Shown in pieces: positions 8,698-16,276 of a stretch of 60,166 nt of DNA (positions are counted from its first letter, which is position 1; every line of letters begins with the position of its first letter). The translations under genes were made by a program, and so were the position numbers. The notes beneath the pieces were generated by a model that was not told the origin of the DNA, searched no databases, and saw nothing but the letters and a program-made list of their open reading frames with translations. The DNA is from Halomonas fontilapidosi (GTDB lineage Bacteria > Pseudomonadota > Gammaproteobacteria > Pseudomonadales > Halomonadaceae): assembly GCF_014192285.1 (NCBI RefSeq), contig NZ_JACHXQ010000015.1:1-60166 (forward strand), in the 5' to 3' direction.

Positions 8698-9543
8698 ATG
8701 AGGCTGGAACCTGAGGCGATCGAGCGGCTGATCGCCGGCGTGGTGGCTGCGGGGCGCGAGGTGATGGCGATCTATCGCCGAGCGTACGCCGTTGAGCACA
8801 AGGCCGACGACAGTCCGCTTACCGAGGCCGATATGGCGTCGCACCATGCCCTGCTGGCGCTGCTCGAGCGCGAAACGCCGGGCATGCCGGTTCTCTCCGA
8901 GGAGTCGGACGAGATTCCCTTCGCGACCCGCCGGCACTGGGCACGCTTCTGGCTGGTCGACCCCCTGGACGGCACTCGCGAATTCATCGCCGGCAACGGG
9001 GAATTTACCCTCAATGTGGCGCTGGTCGAGGCGGGGGTGCCGGTGTTCGGCATCGTCTACGCGCCGGCGCTGCCCGAGAGGCCGGTGACCTGGTGGGGCC
9101 AGGTCGGGCAGGGGGCCTTTCGGCGCGAAGGAGAGCGCGAGCGCGCCATCGGCGTGCGCGAACTGCCCGATCCCGATCGTGAGCCCTGGCAGGTGGCGGG
9201 CAGCCGCCGCAACGGCCGTGAGGCCTTCATAGCCTTCTGCCAGGCGTTGCCGGCGCATGTCACGCGCGATATCGGCAGCTCCCTGAAGTTCTGCCTGATC
9301 GCTGAGGGCAAGGCTGATCTGTATCCGCGCCTGGCGCCGACCAGCGAGTGGGACACCGCCGCCGCCCAGGCCGTGGTGACTGCCGCCGGCGGGCAGGTAC
9401 TGGACGCCGCGACCCTGCAGCCGCTGCGCTGCAATCAGCAGGAAAGCCTGCTCAACCCCGGCTTTATCGCCTGCGGCCAGCGCGATGCGCGTTGGCAGCG
9501 GGCGCTTGCCGAGGCGCTGAAAGAGACGCCAACAACCCGCTGA
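8698..9543 (+). CDS. cysQ: 3'(2'),5'-bisphosphate nucleotidase CysQ
   Basis: Mg-dependent, Li-sensitive phosphatase of the inositol monophosphatase superfamily that hydrolyses PAP to AMP, clearing the by-product of PAPS-dependent sulfate assimilation. The 281-residue product has the metal-binding series VLSEESDE, WLVDPLDGTREFIAGNGEFTLNVAL and the distal SEWDTAAAQAVVTAAGG. ATG 8698 is chosen because AAGGAG ends 7 bp upstream; an ATG at 8692 would sit too close to that site. No nudE or other partner is adjacent. A mid-length intergenic gap follows before the phasin gene. Confidence 0.93.
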   Translation: MRLEPEAIERLIAGVVAAGREVMAIYRRAYAVEHKADDSPLTEADMASHHALLALLERETPGMPVLSEESDEIPFATRRHWARFWLVDPLDGTREFIAGNGEFTLNVALVEAGVPVFGIVYAPALPERPVTWWGQVGQGAFRREGERERAIGVRELPDPDREPWQVAGSRRNGREAFIAFCQALPAHVTRDIGSSLKFCLIAEGKADLYPRLAPTSEWDTAAAQAVVTAAGGQVLDAATLQPLRCNQQESLLNPGFIACGQRDARWQRALAEALKETPTTR

Positions 9544-9677
9544 GGGCCGAACGTGAGACGAGCTGAAACGAGTTGGGTGCGATGCATGTTGCACTGCACA
9601 AAACTGCCTGCTATTGTGCACTGCAGCAGAGCGGGAGTCTCCCGTTCCATGTCATCCAGAGCCCAGGAGGTTCCATC

Positions 9678-10100
9678 ATGACCAACGTATTCGCGTTTGA
9701 TACCAAGCAGTTCGACACCGCTCAGTTTGAGTCCATGCTCGCGCCGGCGCGCGCCTTTGCCGCGCTCTCGGTCGATATGACCGAGAAGCTGGTCAATGCC
9801 CAGTTCGAGGCCGCCCAGGCCTACACCGACACCAGCCTGGCGCAGCTGCGCAGCCTGATGGAGGTCAAGGACGCCGAAGGCCTCAAGAGCTATATGGAAG
9901 GCCAGCAGAAGGTCGCCAACGAGCTGACCGAGCGCCTGAAGGGCGACGCCGAGAAGGTGGTGGCCCTGCAGCAGGAGTTTGCCAAGGAAAGCCAGAAGCT
10001 GACCGAGAGCAACGTCAAGCAGGCCCAGGAAGGCGCCAAGAAGGCCACCGAGACCGCTACCAAGGTGGTCAAGGAAGCCGCCCCCAAGGCTGCCAACTAA
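9678..10100 (+). CDS. Phasin family protein (PHA-granule surface protein)
   Basis: Amphipathic helical protein that coats intracellular polyhydroxyalkanoate granules. The 140-residue product from ATG 9678 (AGGAGG about 7 bp upstream) contains a Phasin_2-type region: FDTAQFESMLAPARAFAALS, then helices with repeated MTEKLVNAQFEAAQAYTD and LKSYMEGQQKVANELTERL. The C-terminus is Ala/Lys-rich and PhaF/histone-like (KKATETATKVVKEAAPKAAN). An upstream in-frame extension to 9573 has no ribosome-binding site and is rejected. PHA storage is common in halomonads. No phaC lies nearby. A large hairpin follows. Confidence 0.9.
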   Translation: MTNVFAFDTKQFDTAQFESMLAPARAFAALSVDMTEKLVNAQFEAAQAYTDTSLAQLRSLMEVKDAEGLKSYMEGQQKVANELTERLKGDAEKVVALQQEFAKESQKLTESNVKQAQEGAKKATETATKVVKEAAPKAAN

Positions 10101-10140
10101 GCCTTGCCCCCGGCCTGCGGGCCGGGCAGCGTGATATCTC

Positions 10141-10173
10141 GACAGGCCGCCGATCAGTGATCGGCGGCCTGTC
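10141..10173. terminator. strong hairpin after the phasin gene
   Basis: GACAGGCCGCCGATCA pairs perfectly with TGATCGGCGGCCTGTC around a single-base centre, 40 bp after the phasin stop. The downstream tract (GGTGTTTA) is only weakly T-rich, so termination efficiency is uncertain. A second GC-rich hairpin, CCCGGCCTGCGGGCCGGG, lies just upstream. Confidence 0.65.
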
Positions 10174-10315
10174 GGTGTTTACGATGCCCATCCAGACCAC
10201 CATGCCAGACTTTTCAGCATGCATGGGTAGGGGCTTCGACGCCCACCTTGCCTATACTGAGGGCATCGGATAGCAGGATAGCAGGTATTGGTTAGTGGGC
10301 AGGGAGGCCACCCGG

Positions 10316-10576
10316 ATGCAGACTCCACGGATTGTTCACCATGGCGCCGCCGAGGGCGTGACCGGCAGCTGTCATCGCCTGCAGGTGAGCGAGGAGCACG
10401 CATTGCTGGTGGATTGCGGGCTCTTCCAGGGCCAGGACGCCGACCACCTCGACAGCCTCGAGCAGCACCGGGTGCGCTTCCCGGTGGACGACGTGCTGGC
10501 GCTGGTGGTCACCCATGTGCATATCGACCATATCGGCCGGCTGCCCTACCTGCTGGCGGCGGGCCATCGCTCATGA
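10316..10576 (+). pseudogene. truncated 5' copy of the beta-CASP metallo-hydrolase gene
   Basis: The frame from ATG 10316 encodes 86 residues nearly identical to the first 85 residues of the complete gene at 12137, including the metal ligands THVHIDHIG. It then stops abruptly after LLAAGHRS. The duplicated DNA runs from about 10304, including the GGAGGCCACCC leader, to about 10565. It lacks the rest of the metallo-beta-lactamase fold, the beta-CASP cap and the RNA-specificity domain, so the product cannot be a functional nuclease. Confidence 0.9.
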
Positions 10577-10650
10577 TGAAATGGTGCATGCCAATACGCG
10601 TGCCTACCTGACGGCTGTTCCATCCTGAAAGGCGGATACGGAGATTCCTC

Positions 10651-12057
10651 ATGATTACCCCCGTCATCATGGCCGGGGGCAGTGGCTCGCGCTTGTGGCC
10701 GCTGTCGCGCCAGTGGCACCCTAAGCAGTTCCTGTCGCTGACCGGCGAGGGCAGCATGCTGCAGGAGACGCTCAAGCGACTCTCACCGCTCGAGCACCGC
10801 GCACCGCTGTTGATCTGCCACGAGGCGCATCGCTTCCTGGTGGCCGAGCAGGTGCGCCAGCAGGGCATTGGCGAGGCTCGCATCCTGCTCGAGCCGGAAG
10901 GCCGCAATACCGCGCCGGCCATCGCCCTGGCGTCACTTCAGGCTCTAGAAGCGGAGCCTGAAGCGCTGCTGCTGGTGCTGGCCGCCGATCATCTGATTCG
11001 CGACGTGGCGCAGTTCCACGAGAGCGTGGCTCATGCCCGCACGCTTGCTGAGCAGGGCCAACTGGTCACCTTCGGCGTGGTGCCCACCCATGCCGAGACC
11101 GGCTACGGTTATATCCAGCGTGGCGAGCGGCAGGGTGATGTCGGTTTCCGGGTCATGCGCTTCGTCGAGAAGCCCGACCGGCTAACCGCCGAGAACTACC
11201 TGGCCAGCGGCGACTATTACTGGAACAGCGGCATGTTTCTGTTCTCGGCCAAGCGCTACCTGGAGGAGCTCGAGCGCTTCCAGCCGGCCATGGTGGCAGC
11301 TTGTCGCGCGGCCCTGGCCGGGGCCAGCGAGGATCTCGACTTTACCCGGCTGGACGCCGAGGCCTTCAAGGCCTGCCCGGCGGATTCCGTCGACTACGCG
11401 GTGATGGAGCGTACCGAGCATGCCAGTGTGGTGCCGCTGGAGGCGGGCTGGAGCGATATCGGTTCCTGGTCGGCGCTGTGGGCGGTCAGCGAGCGCGATG
11501 GGCAAGGCAATGCCTGCCAGGGTGACGTGATGCTTCACGACAGCCACAACCTGTTGGTGCATGCCGACCACCGCCTGGTGGCTACGCTGGGCGTCGAGGA
11601 CCTGGTGGTAGTGGAGACCAAGGACGCCGTGTTGGTGGCCCGCAAGGATCGCGTGCAGGAGGTCAAGCAGATCGTCGCGCGCCTCAAGGCAGAAGGACGT
11701 AGCGAGCAGCAGAGCCATCGCGAGGTCTATCGCCCCTGGGGTGTCTACGACAGCATCGATAAGGGAGAGCGCTATCAGGTCAAGCGCATTACCGTGAAGC
11801 CCGGCGGCAGGCTCTCGGTGCAGTTGCACCACCACCGCGCTGAGCACTGGGTGGTGGTCTCGGGCACCGCGAAGGTCACCATCGGCGAGACTACCCGCCT
11901 CGTCAGCGAGAACGAGTCGACCTATATCCCCATCGGCCAGGTCCATGCCCTGGAGAATCCGGGCAAGATTCCGCTGGAGCTGATCGAGGTGCAATCGGGG
12001 GCCTACCTGGGCGAGGATGACATCGTGCGCTTCGACGACCGCTACGGGCGCTTTTGA
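10651..12057 (+). CDS. manC: Bifunctional mannose-1-phosphate guanylyltransferase / mannose-6-phosphate isomerase
   Basis: Makes GDP-mannose from mannose-1-phosphate, with a fused isomerase domain that interconverts fructose-6-phosphate and mannose-6-phosphate. The 468-residue product has the nucleotidyltransferase domain (about 1-290) with the signature [12 protein letters not shown] near residue 9 and FVEKPDR. A type II phosphomannose isomerase cupin follows (about 320-465) with the metal-binding run [19 protein letters not shown]. Start ATG 10651 follows GGAGATTCCTC. The gene sits between two copies of the metallo-hydrolase 5' end, which suggests insertion or a duplication event. No phosphomannomutase (manB/algC) or GDP-mannose-modifying gene is in the window. 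Confidence 0.95.
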   Translation: MITPVIMAGGSGSRLWPLSRQWHPKQFLSLTGEGSMLQETLKRLSPLEHRAPLLICHEAHRFLVAEQVRQQGIGEARILLEPEGRNTAPAIALASLQALEAEPEALLLVLAADHLIRDVAQFHESVAHARTLAEQGQLVTFGVVPTHAETGYGYIQRGERQGDVGFRVMRFVEKPDRLTAENYLASGDYYWNSGMFLFSAKRYLEELERFQPAMVAACRAALAGASEDLDFTRLDAEAFKACPADSVDYAVMERTEHASVVPLEAGWSDIGSWSALWAVSERDGQGNACQGDVMLHDSHNLLVHADHRLVATLGVEDLVVVETKDAVLVARKDRVQEVKQIVARLKAEGRSEQQSHREVYRPWGVYDSIDKGERYQVKRITVKPGGRLSVQLHHHRAEHWVVVSGTAKVTIGETTRLVSENESTYIPIGQVHALENPGKIPLELIEVQSGAYLGEDDIVRFDDRYGRF

Positions 12058-12136
12058 TATCGGCAAGCCACGAGGAGCATCACCTCTCAATCTGTTTCGG
12101 TGACAACGACGTTGACAGATAGGGGAGGCCACCCGC

Positions 12137-13558
12137 ATGCACGATACGCCACAGATACGCCATCACGGCGCCGCCGAAGGCGTGACTGGCAGCTGCCATC
12201 GCCTGCAGGTCAGCGAGGAGCGCGCACTGCTGATGGATTGCGGGCTCTTCCAGGGCCAGGACGCCGACCATCTCGACAGCCTCGAGCAGCACCGGGTGCG
12301 CTTCCCGGTGGACGACGTGCTGGCGCTGGTGGTCACCCATGTGCATATCGACCATATCGGCCGGCTGCCCTACCTGCTGGCCGCGGGCTATCGCGGGCCT
12401 ATCCTCTGTTCGGTGCCCTCCGCGCGGCTGCTGCCGCTGGTGATCGAGGATGCGCTGAAGATCGGCTTCACCCGCGACCGGGCGCTGATCGAGCGCTTCC
12501 TAGGCGAGGTGGAGGGGCGGCTGGTGCCGCTGGATTACCGGCAGTGGCATACCGTGATCGATGACACTCGCCATCGGATCCGCGTCAAGCTGCAGCGCGC
12601 TGGCCATATCCTCGGCTCGGCCTACGTGGAGGTCGACGTGCGCGACCACGCCACGGGCGAGTCAAGCCGCACGGTGTTCTCCGGCGACCTGGGCGCGCCT
12701 TACTCGACGCTGCTGCCGGCACCCAGGTCCCCATATCGCGCTGACACCCTGGTGATCGAGAGCACCTACGGCGGCCTCCGCCACGAGGACCGCACCACCC
12801 GCCGGGCGCGGCTCAAGGGCGCCATCGACCGTGCGCTGGAGAGCGCCGGCAGCGTGGTGATCCCCGCCTTCAGTATCGGCCGTACCCAGGAGCTGCTCTA
12901 CGAGCTCGAGGGGCTGATCCACGGCGCCACGGATCCGCGCTGGCGCGAGCTCGAGATCATCGTCGACTCGCCATTGGCCGCGCGCTTCACCGAGGTCTAC
13001 CGCGAGCTCAGGCCCTGGTGGGATGCCGAGGCCCAGCGTCGGCTGCGCGGCGGGCGCCACCCGCTGAGCTTCGATAACCTCTACACCGTGGACAGCCACG
13101 ACGAGCACGAGCAGACCGTGGAGTACCTGGCGCGCACCCACCGCCCGGCGGTTGTGATCGCCGCCAGCGGCATGGTCACCGGCGGGCGGGTGGTCAATTA
13201 CCTCAAGCGCATGCTGGGTGACCCGCGCCACGCGGTGGTGTTCATCGGCTACCAGGGCGCCGGCACCCCGGGCCGCGACATCCAGCGCTACGGGCCAAGT
13301 GGCGGCTGGGTACTGCTCGACGGCGAGCGCATCGACATCCGCGCCCATATCGAGACCGTCAGCGGCTACTCCGCCCACGCCGACCAGCAGAACCTGCTCG
13401 ACTTCATCCGCCGTATGCGCCATCCACCGCGCCATGTGCGCCTGGTCCACGGGGAACGCGACGCCCAGCTCGCCTTCAAGGCGAGGATCGAACAGTGGGC
13501 GAGGGACGCCGGCCGGGAGGTCGAGGTGAGCCTGGGGGCGGATCACCAGGTGGAGTGA
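12137..13558 (+). CDS. MBL-fold beta-CASP metallo-hydrolase with RNA-specificity domain
   Basis: Predicted zinc-dependent RNase-type hydrolase of the CPSF73/YSH1-like bacterial family. The 473-residue product has HxHxDH (H68, H70, D72, H73), then GHILGSAYVEVDV and the FSGDLGAP region. A beta-CASP cap follows around VIPAFSIGRTQELLYEL and DSPLAARFTEVY. The C-terminal RMMBL region has SGMVTGGRVVNYL, GYSAHADQQNLLDFI and LVHGERDAQLAFKARI. The complete copy follows manC by 79 bp. The physiological substrate in these organisms is unknown. It overlaps the convergent zinc-ribbon gene by 16 bp. Confidence 0.9.
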   Translation: MHDTPQIRHHGAAEGVTGSCHRLQVSEERALLMDCGLFQGQDADHLDSLEQHRVRFPVDDVLALVVTHVHIDHIGRLPYLLAAGYRGPILCSVPSARLLPLVIEDALKIGFTRDRALIERFLGEVEGRLVPLDYRQWHTVIDDTRHRIRVKLQRAGHILGSAYVEVDVRDHATGESSRTVFSGDLGAPYSTLLPAPRSPYRADTLVIESTYGGLRHEDRTTRRARLKGAIDRALESAGSVVIPAFSIGRTQELLYELEGLIHGATDPRWRELEIIVDSPLAARFTEVYRELRPWWDAEAQRRLRGGRHPLSFDNLYTVDSHDEHEQTVEYLARTHRPAVVIAASGMVTGGRVVNYLKRMLGDPRHAVVFIGYQGAGTPGRDIQRYGPSGGWVLLDGERIDIRAHIETVSGYSAHADQQNLLDFIRRMRHPPRHVRLVHGERDAQLAFKARIEQWARDAGREVEVSLGADHQVE

Positions 13559-13761
13559 GGGGGGGTCTCCGCCTCGGCGCCGAGGCGGCCCAGGCGGGTA
13601 TTCCGTTCGCAATTGGCGCAGGTGACCACGGCCAGGTCGTTGTCGACCGCCTCGATCGTGAACTCCTGCCAGTCATTGGCCCGGGCGATCTCGATGGTGC
13701 CGCAGGCGCAGGACAGGATGCGCCGGCCCTGGGGGTCGACGTCGAGCGTGATGGGTCTCAT
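13543..13761 (-). CDS. small zinc-ribbon-like protein, unrecognised
   Basis: 72-residue product from ATG 13761, set by GGAGGG about 9 bp upstream. It contains two CxxC-like pairs (SCACGTIE and TCANCERN) separated by about 30 residues, suggesting a structural zinc site. The sequence MRPITLDVDPQGRRIL precedes the first pair. No function can be assigned. Its 3' end overlaps the convergent hydrolase gene by 16 bp. Confidence 0.6.
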   Translation of the reverse strand: MRPITLDVDPQGRRILSCACGTIEIARANDWQEFTIEAVDNDLAVVTCANCERNTRLGRLGAEAETPPHSTW

Positions 13762-13872
13762 GGGCAATCCCTCCCTGGATATGGCCCGATGGTACGCCAT
13801 CGCGTCGCTCGTCTTCGTACGAGAACGCGGCCACGGGGTGTAGGCGATCTCGTCGGTTTGACTAAGGCGGCC

Positions 13873-13995
13873 CTAGTCCCAGCTCTGGTCGTACTCCTCC
13901 CAGTAGCGGCCGAGGTCGCGCTCTTCGGTGAGATCGTAGAGCCGGTAGCGGCGACTCAGGCGGGCGCCGCCTCCCGGGCGGTAGAAATGTCTTCC
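13873..13995 (-). pseudogene. possible 3' remnant of an unknown gene
   Basis: The last ~40 codons of a minus-strand frame read like protein (RRYRLYDLTEERDLGRYWEEY, in two parts) but the upstream part runs into the wza leader with unlikely sequence and no start. It may be the tail of a gene truncated when the capsule region was inserted. Nothing else is seen between 13.8 and 14.05 kb. Confidence 0.25.
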
Positions 13996-14102
13996 GCAAA
14001 ATTGTAAAGTCCGCACCCTTTCAGCGGTATTTCCAAATAACCACATACAGTTGCATGTTGCCAAAAAGAGACAGGCCTCGGGGATGCGCCATGACACCCC
14101 CG

Positions 14103-14113
14103 GGCGGTAGCGT
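14103..14113 (+). promoter_or_regulatory. ops element (JUMPStart core) upstream of wza
   Basis: GGCGGTAGCGT matches the operon-polarity-suppressor consensus GGCGGTAGCNT exactly and is followed by GCCCGAACG. In enterobacteria this sequence in the non-template strand pauses RNA polymerase and recruits RfaH for long-range antitermination. It lies 62 bp upstream of the wza start. Identical 11-mers occur at 18699 and 46058. Confidence 0.88.
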
Positions 14114-14174
14114 GCCCGAACGCATAGGCCCTTCCACCTTGCAGGCATTCCCCTTCATGCCCCATTCAACGCCC

Positions 14175-15287
14175 ATGAAGCTGCTGCCGGCCCTGAGTGG
14201 TGCCATCCTGCTCACCGGCTGCGCCTATGCGCCGGGTAGCCATTTCGCCTCCCGCAGTGAGAGTGCGCCCGTCGACAACCTGGTTGATATCGAGCCCATC
14301 ACCCTGGGGCTGATCAATCTCCAACGCCCGGCGCCGGATACCGAGCGGCTCGAGGCGCTCAGCGAGGGGCAGTGGGAAGCGATTGACGACTACGGCTATC
14401 GCATCGGCAAGGGCGATGTACTGAGTATCATCGTCTATGACCACCCGGATCTGACGATCCCCACCGGCAGCGAACGCAGCGTCGAGGAGGCCGGCAACAC
14501 CGTCCACCAGGATGGCACCATCTACTATCCCTTCATCGGGCGCGTCGAGGTGGCCGGGCGAACCGTCACCGAGGTGCGCGATGAACTGGCGCGGCGCCTC
14601 GAGCCCTATATCGCCGCGCCCCAGGTGGAGGTGAAGATCGCCGCCTTCAATTCGCAGGAGGTGCAGGTCACCGGCGAGGTGAACGAGCCTGCCCGTCTTC
14701 CGGTCACCAATGTACCGATGACGGTGCTGGATGCCATCAGCCTGACCGGCGGGCTCGGGCCCCAGGCCAACTGGCATGAGGTTGTCCTGCTCCGTGACGG
14801 CGAGCAGCGTACCCTGTCGCTCTACGACATGCTCAACGAGGGAGAGCTCAGCCAGGACCTGCTGCTGAAGGACGGCGATGTGCTGCATGTGCCGGACCTG
14901 GGCAGCCAACAGGTGTTCGTGATGGGCGAGGTGGGCGAGCCCCAGGCCCTGCCCATGGGACGCTCGCCGATGAGCCTGACCGAGGCGCTCAGCCGCGCCG
15001 GTTGTTTCGACGAGGCCCAGGCCGATGCCAGCGGCATCTTCGTCTTCCGTCGCCAGCCGGAGCGCAGCGACAAGCTGGCGACCGTCTACCAGCTGGATGC
15101 CCGCAATGCCGCTGCCATGGTGCTGGGCACCGAGTTCCGGCTCGAGCTTACCGACGTGGTGTACGTGACCACCACGCCGCTGGGCCGCTGGAACCGCGTG
15201 ATTGGCCAGCTGCTGCCCACCGTGACCGCGGTCTATCAGGTCACGCGGACGACGCGTGACGCCAATGACCTCCGCGACGACTTCTGA
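14175..15287 (+). CDS. wza: Outer-membrane polysaccharide export lipoprotein Wza (first copy)
   Basis: Forms the octameric outer-membrane pore for capsule or exopolysaccharide export. From ATG 14175 the 370-residue product has a lipoprotein signal with lipobox LLTGC (Cys about 16), a Poly_export domain (YRIGKGDVLSIIVYDHPDL, QDGTIYYPFIGRVEVAGRTV) and two SLBB domains (QVTGEVNEPARLPVTNVPMTVLDAI; VFVMGEVGEPQALPMG). An amphipathic region follows near the end (PLGRWNRVIGQLLPTVTAVYQV). An ATG at 14157 is possible. The stop overlaps the wzb start (TGATG), so translation is coupled. A second copy is at 46097. Confidence 0.93.
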   Translation: MKLLPALSGAILLTGCAYAPGSHFASRSESAPVDNLVDIEPITLGLINLQRPAPDTERLEALSEGQWEAIDDYGYRIGKGDVLSIIVYDHPDLTIPTGSERSVEEAGNTVHQDGTIYYPFIGRVEVAGRTVTEVRDELARRLEPYIAAPQVEVKIAAFNSQEVQVTGEVNEPARLPVTNVPMTVLDAISLTGGLGPQANWHEVVLLRDGEQRTLSLYDMLNEGELSQDLLLKDGDVLHVPDLGSQQVFVMGEVGEPQALPMGRSPMSLTEALSRAGCFDEAQADASGIFVFRRQPERSDKLATVYQLDARNAAAMVLGTEFRLELTDVVYVTTTPLGRWNRVIGQLLPTVTAVYQVTRTTRDANDLRDDF

Positions 15288-15724
15288 TGTTCCAGCACCT
15301 GCTTGTCGTCTGCACCGGTAACATCTGTCGCAGCCCCGTCGCCGCCGCCATGCTCGCCGCGGCGCTGCCCGGCAGGCGAATCGACTCTGCCGGGCTGGGC
15401 GCCCTGGTCGGCCACGGCGTCGAGCCCACCGCCCGCGAGCTCGCCGAGGCCGACGGCCTACACGTGGCCGACCACCAGGCCCGCCAGCTCACCGAGGCCA
15501 TGCTCACCGAAGCTGACCTGATCCTGGTGATGAGCGAAGGCCAGCGCCACGCCGTCGCCGACCTCGCCCCCGCGGCATTAGGCAAGACCATGCTGCTCGG
15601 AAAGTGGCTCGATGAAGGCCGTGGCCGCGAGATCCCCGACCCGTATCGCAAGAGCCGGGAAGTGTTTGAGCATGTGCACGGCCTGCTGAGGGAGGCCACC
15701 GGGGAGTGGGCGAAGCGGTTGTAG
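15287..15724 (+). CDS. wzb: Low-molecular-weight protein-tyrosine phosphatase Wzb
   Basis: Cytoplasmic phosphatase that dephosphorylates the C-terminal tyrosine cluster of the Wzc autokinase to drive capsule polymerisation cycles. The 145-residue product has the P-loop CTGNICRS (C9, R15) and the general-acid motif DPYRKS near residue 124. It is translationally coupled to wza. Its cognate kinase gene downstream is broken, so its present substrate is uncertain. The stop codon is followed directly by a GCTACAAG-type repeat. Confidence 0.95.
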   Translation: MFQHLLVVCTGNICRSPVAAAMLAAALPGRRIDSAGLGALVGHGVEPTARELAEADGLHVADHQARQLTEAMLTEADLILVMSEGQRHAVADLAPAALGKTMLLGKWLDEGRGREIPDPYRKSREVFEHVHGLLREATGEWAKRL

Positions 15725-16254
15725 GAGCTACAAGGGGGCAAGCTACAAGCTGCAAGGAACCCCAAAGGGCAAGGTGCGAGGGGCGAGCAATAAGGGAAGT
15801 AGTCCTGGTGAGGTGGCGTCATGCAATTCGAGGATCTTCAAGTCTGGAAGCGGTCCGCTCGGCTGTGTGCCGATGTCTACACCGAGCTCAAGAGCTGCCG
15901 CGATTTCGGGTTCAAGGACCAGATAACGCGGTCCGCCTTGTCGATTGCCAGCAATATCGCCGAAGGCTATGAGCGAGAGACCGAAAAAGATCGGGTCAGG
16001 TTCCTGAGCTATTCGAAGGGCTCGTGTGGCGAGCTGAGAACGCAGATATATATCGGCATCGAGATCGGCTACATCAGTAAGCCTCTGGGACAGAGGTGGG
16101 CTCAGGAGACCCGTGAAATTTCCAAGATGCTTCACGGTCTGATGGCCTCTTTCCGTCGCTAGTAACACGCGCAACAGAATTTTCATTATTCATCAATAGA
16201 TTGGCCGCTGGGTTTCCTTGCAGCTTGCTCCTTGTAGCTTGTAGCTAAACCACC
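15725..16254. mobile_element. four-helix-bundle gene cassette with GCTACAAG-type terminal inverted repeats
   Basis: The left end (15725-15758) contains GCTACAAG, GCTACAAGCTGCAAGG. The right end (about 16215-16249), read on the complement, contains GCTACAAGCTACAAGG then GCAAGCTGCAAGGAAACCC. Both are built from the same 8-mer words in inverted orientation and enclose one small gene. The unit sits exactly between the wzb stop and the wzc leader. Gene plus repeats look like an inserted cassette, but no transposase is encoded and no target duplication is evident. Confidence 0.6.
15821..16162 (+). CDS. four helix bundle protein (S23/IVP, Avd-like family)
   Basis: 113-residue product beginning MQFEDLQVWKRSARLCADVY with FGFKDQITRSALSIASNIAEGY. 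This is the hallmark of the TIGR02436 four-helix-bundle family, first seen as proteins encoded by 23S rRNA intervening sequences and structurally related to the Avd proteins of diversity-generating retroelements. Biochemical function is unknown. It is enclosed by inverted GCTACAAG repeats and interrupts the wza-wzb-wzc order. No reverse transcriptase or variable repeat is near, so a retroelement role is not supported here. Confidence 0.85.
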   Translation: MQFEDLQVWKRSARLCADVYTELKSCRDFGFKDQITRSALSIASNIAEGYERETEKDRVRFLSYSKGSCGELRTQIYIGIEIGYISKPLGQRWAQETREISKMLHGLMASFRR

Positions 16255-16276
16255 CAGCCCGGAGAACTCACCCCAG

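Larger units (their letters stand above)
10304..12386. repeat. direct duplication (~260 bp) flanking manC
   Basis: The segments at about 10304-10565 and 12124-12386 are direct repeats with high identity, each beginning GGAGGCCACCC and covering the first ~83 codons of the metallo-hydrolase gene. Recombination between them would delete manC precisely and restore a single intact hydrolase gene. Confidence 0.88.

Noticed and set aside
11182..12138. 318-codon minus-strand frame across manC
   Set aside because: Antisense of a secure manC gene with low-complexity composition and no ribosome-binding site.
15821..16162. Diversity-generating retroelement suggested by the Avd-like four-helix-bundle protein
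   Set aside because: No reverse transcriptase, template repeat or variable repeat could be found nearby; the protein belongs to the broader S23-like family.
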